A stretch of DNA of 64,000 bases from Falsirhodobacter xinxiangensis (GTDB lineage Bacteria; Pseudomonadota; Alphaproteobacteria; Rhodobacterales; Rhodobacteraceae): positions 62,001-126,000 of the forward strand of contig NZ_SMYN01000006.1 in the NCBI RefSeq assembly GCF_004959935.1, in the 5' to 3' direction. The notes under the pieces were generated by a model, which worked only from the letters and a program-made list of their open reading frames with translations, was not told the DNA's origin and searched no databases. The first letter of the stretch is position 1; the number at the start of each line of letters is the position of its first letter. Positions 63,678-64,000 of this stretch are shown here, in pieces. The translations under genes and the position numbers were made by a program.

Positions 63678-64000
63678 TCGTCCTGCGCGCGGGCGTGGCC
63701 GAGGCGCATATCCTGCCCTTCGGCGCCACGATCCAGTCACTTCTGGTGCCGGATCGCAACGGGATGGTCGATGACATCGTGCTGGGCCATGACGACATGG
63801 CCGGCTACCTTGCGCGCCGCAGTTTCTATGGCGCGACCATCGGGCGGTTCGCCAACCGGATCGCGGGCGGGCGGTTCGGCGACGTGCAGGCGCCCGCGAA
63901 TGACGGGCCGAACGCGCTGCATGGCGGCCCTGACGGATTCGACCGCCGCGTGTGGACGGTCGAGGATGTCTCGGACCACCACGCCACGCTGTCGATAATC
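63674..64000 (+). CDS. galM: Aldose 1-epimerase (galactose mutarotase), N-terminal part
   Basis: The frame opens with ATG inside the stop of the dehydrogenase gene and runs off the window after 109 codons. FGATIQSLLVPDRNGMVDDIVLG, YGATIGRFANRIAGGRF and NALHGGPDGFDRRVW are the GalM substrate-binding motifs (Arg of GRFANRI, His of LHGG). It interconverts anomers of galactose or arabinose, supplying the form used by the dehydrogenase. The catalytic Glu and second His lie beyond the window. Confidence 0.88.
   Translation, partial: MIVLRAGVAEAHILPFGATIQSLLVPDRNGMVDDIVLGHDDMAGYLARRSFYGATIGRFANRIAGGRFGDVQAPANDGPNALHGGPDGFDRRVWTVEDVSDHHATLSII

Overview
The window is GC-rich, gene-dense DNA (roughly two-thirds G+C by eye, not counted). 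Nearly all of it is short overlapping genes on both strands, with many 1-8 base overlaps between consecutive genes. No rRNA, tRNA, CRISPR array or intact insertion sequence was seen. The intact beta-hydroxyaspartate cycle cluster (bhcRABCD), the many sugar ABC transporters and the CrtX-like glycosyltransferase fit an alphaproteobacterium of the Rhodobacteraceae, most likely Paracoccus or a close relative. The density of catabolic operons would suit a chromid, megaplasmid or accessory chromosomal region, but no replication gene is present to decide this.

Layout, 1-14 kb. The 3' end of an RTX calcium-binding protein is followed by a MarR regulator divergent from a GST and a DUF1428 protein. Next come an MFS transporter divergent from an NCS2 nucleobase permease, and a chorismate-lyase-like protein divergent from a prephenate dehydrogenase and an XdhC protein. 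Ahead of the prephenate dehydrogenase lies a possible Tyr-Tyr leader peptide. bhcR-bhcABCD (7.85-13.03 kb) encodes glyoxylate assimilation through beta-hydroxyaspartate. A hexapeptide acyltransferase and a DUF1003 membrane protein follow.

14-26.3 kb is a LacI-type regulator and a large sugar locus. A minus-strand esterase plus Gfo/Idh oxidoreductase pair diverges from a ten-gene plus-strand operon: CUT1 ABC transporter, two TIM-barrel isomerases, a Gfo/Idh oxidoreductase, an alpha/beta hydrolase, a pentulose-phosphate-epimerase-like protein and a ROK kinase. Its substrate is unknown and it is the best candidate here for an undescribed pathway. 26.3-38.4 kb is a polyol/rare-ketose locus under a SorC regulator. 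One arm holds three SDR dehydrogenases, a PF08013 (GatZ/KbaZ) protein, a PfkB kinase and a D-tagatose/D-allulose 3-epimerase. The other arm holds a CUT1 transporter, a small membrane protein and a zinc polyol dehydrogenase. It resembles the D-altritol/galactitol to D-tagatose to D-fructose 6-phosphate route described in Agrobacterium.

38.4-50.7 kb. A small asparagine unit (asparaginase, permease, GntR regulator) is followed by a nine-gene minus-strand operon joined by overlaps or gaps of at most about ten bases: flavin monooxygenase, DsbA-like isomerase, M19 dipeptidase, polyamine-type ABC transporter, carboxylesterase and LysR regulator. It looks like uptake and oxidative/hydrolytic breakdown of an unidentified compound. 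50.8-57.3 kb holds a DUF616 glycosyltransferase, a DUF2585 membrane protein, a CrtX-like glycosyltransferase, a hypothetical membrane protein, TerC with a clear terminator, an M29 aminopeptidase and an HbpS/GlcG-like protein. 57.3-64 kb is a ytfQ-ytfR-ytfT-yjfF type galactose/galactofuranose ABC operon with a GntR regulator. It diverges from a D-galactose/L-arabinose 1-dehydrogenase and an aldose 1-epimerase that is cut by the window end.
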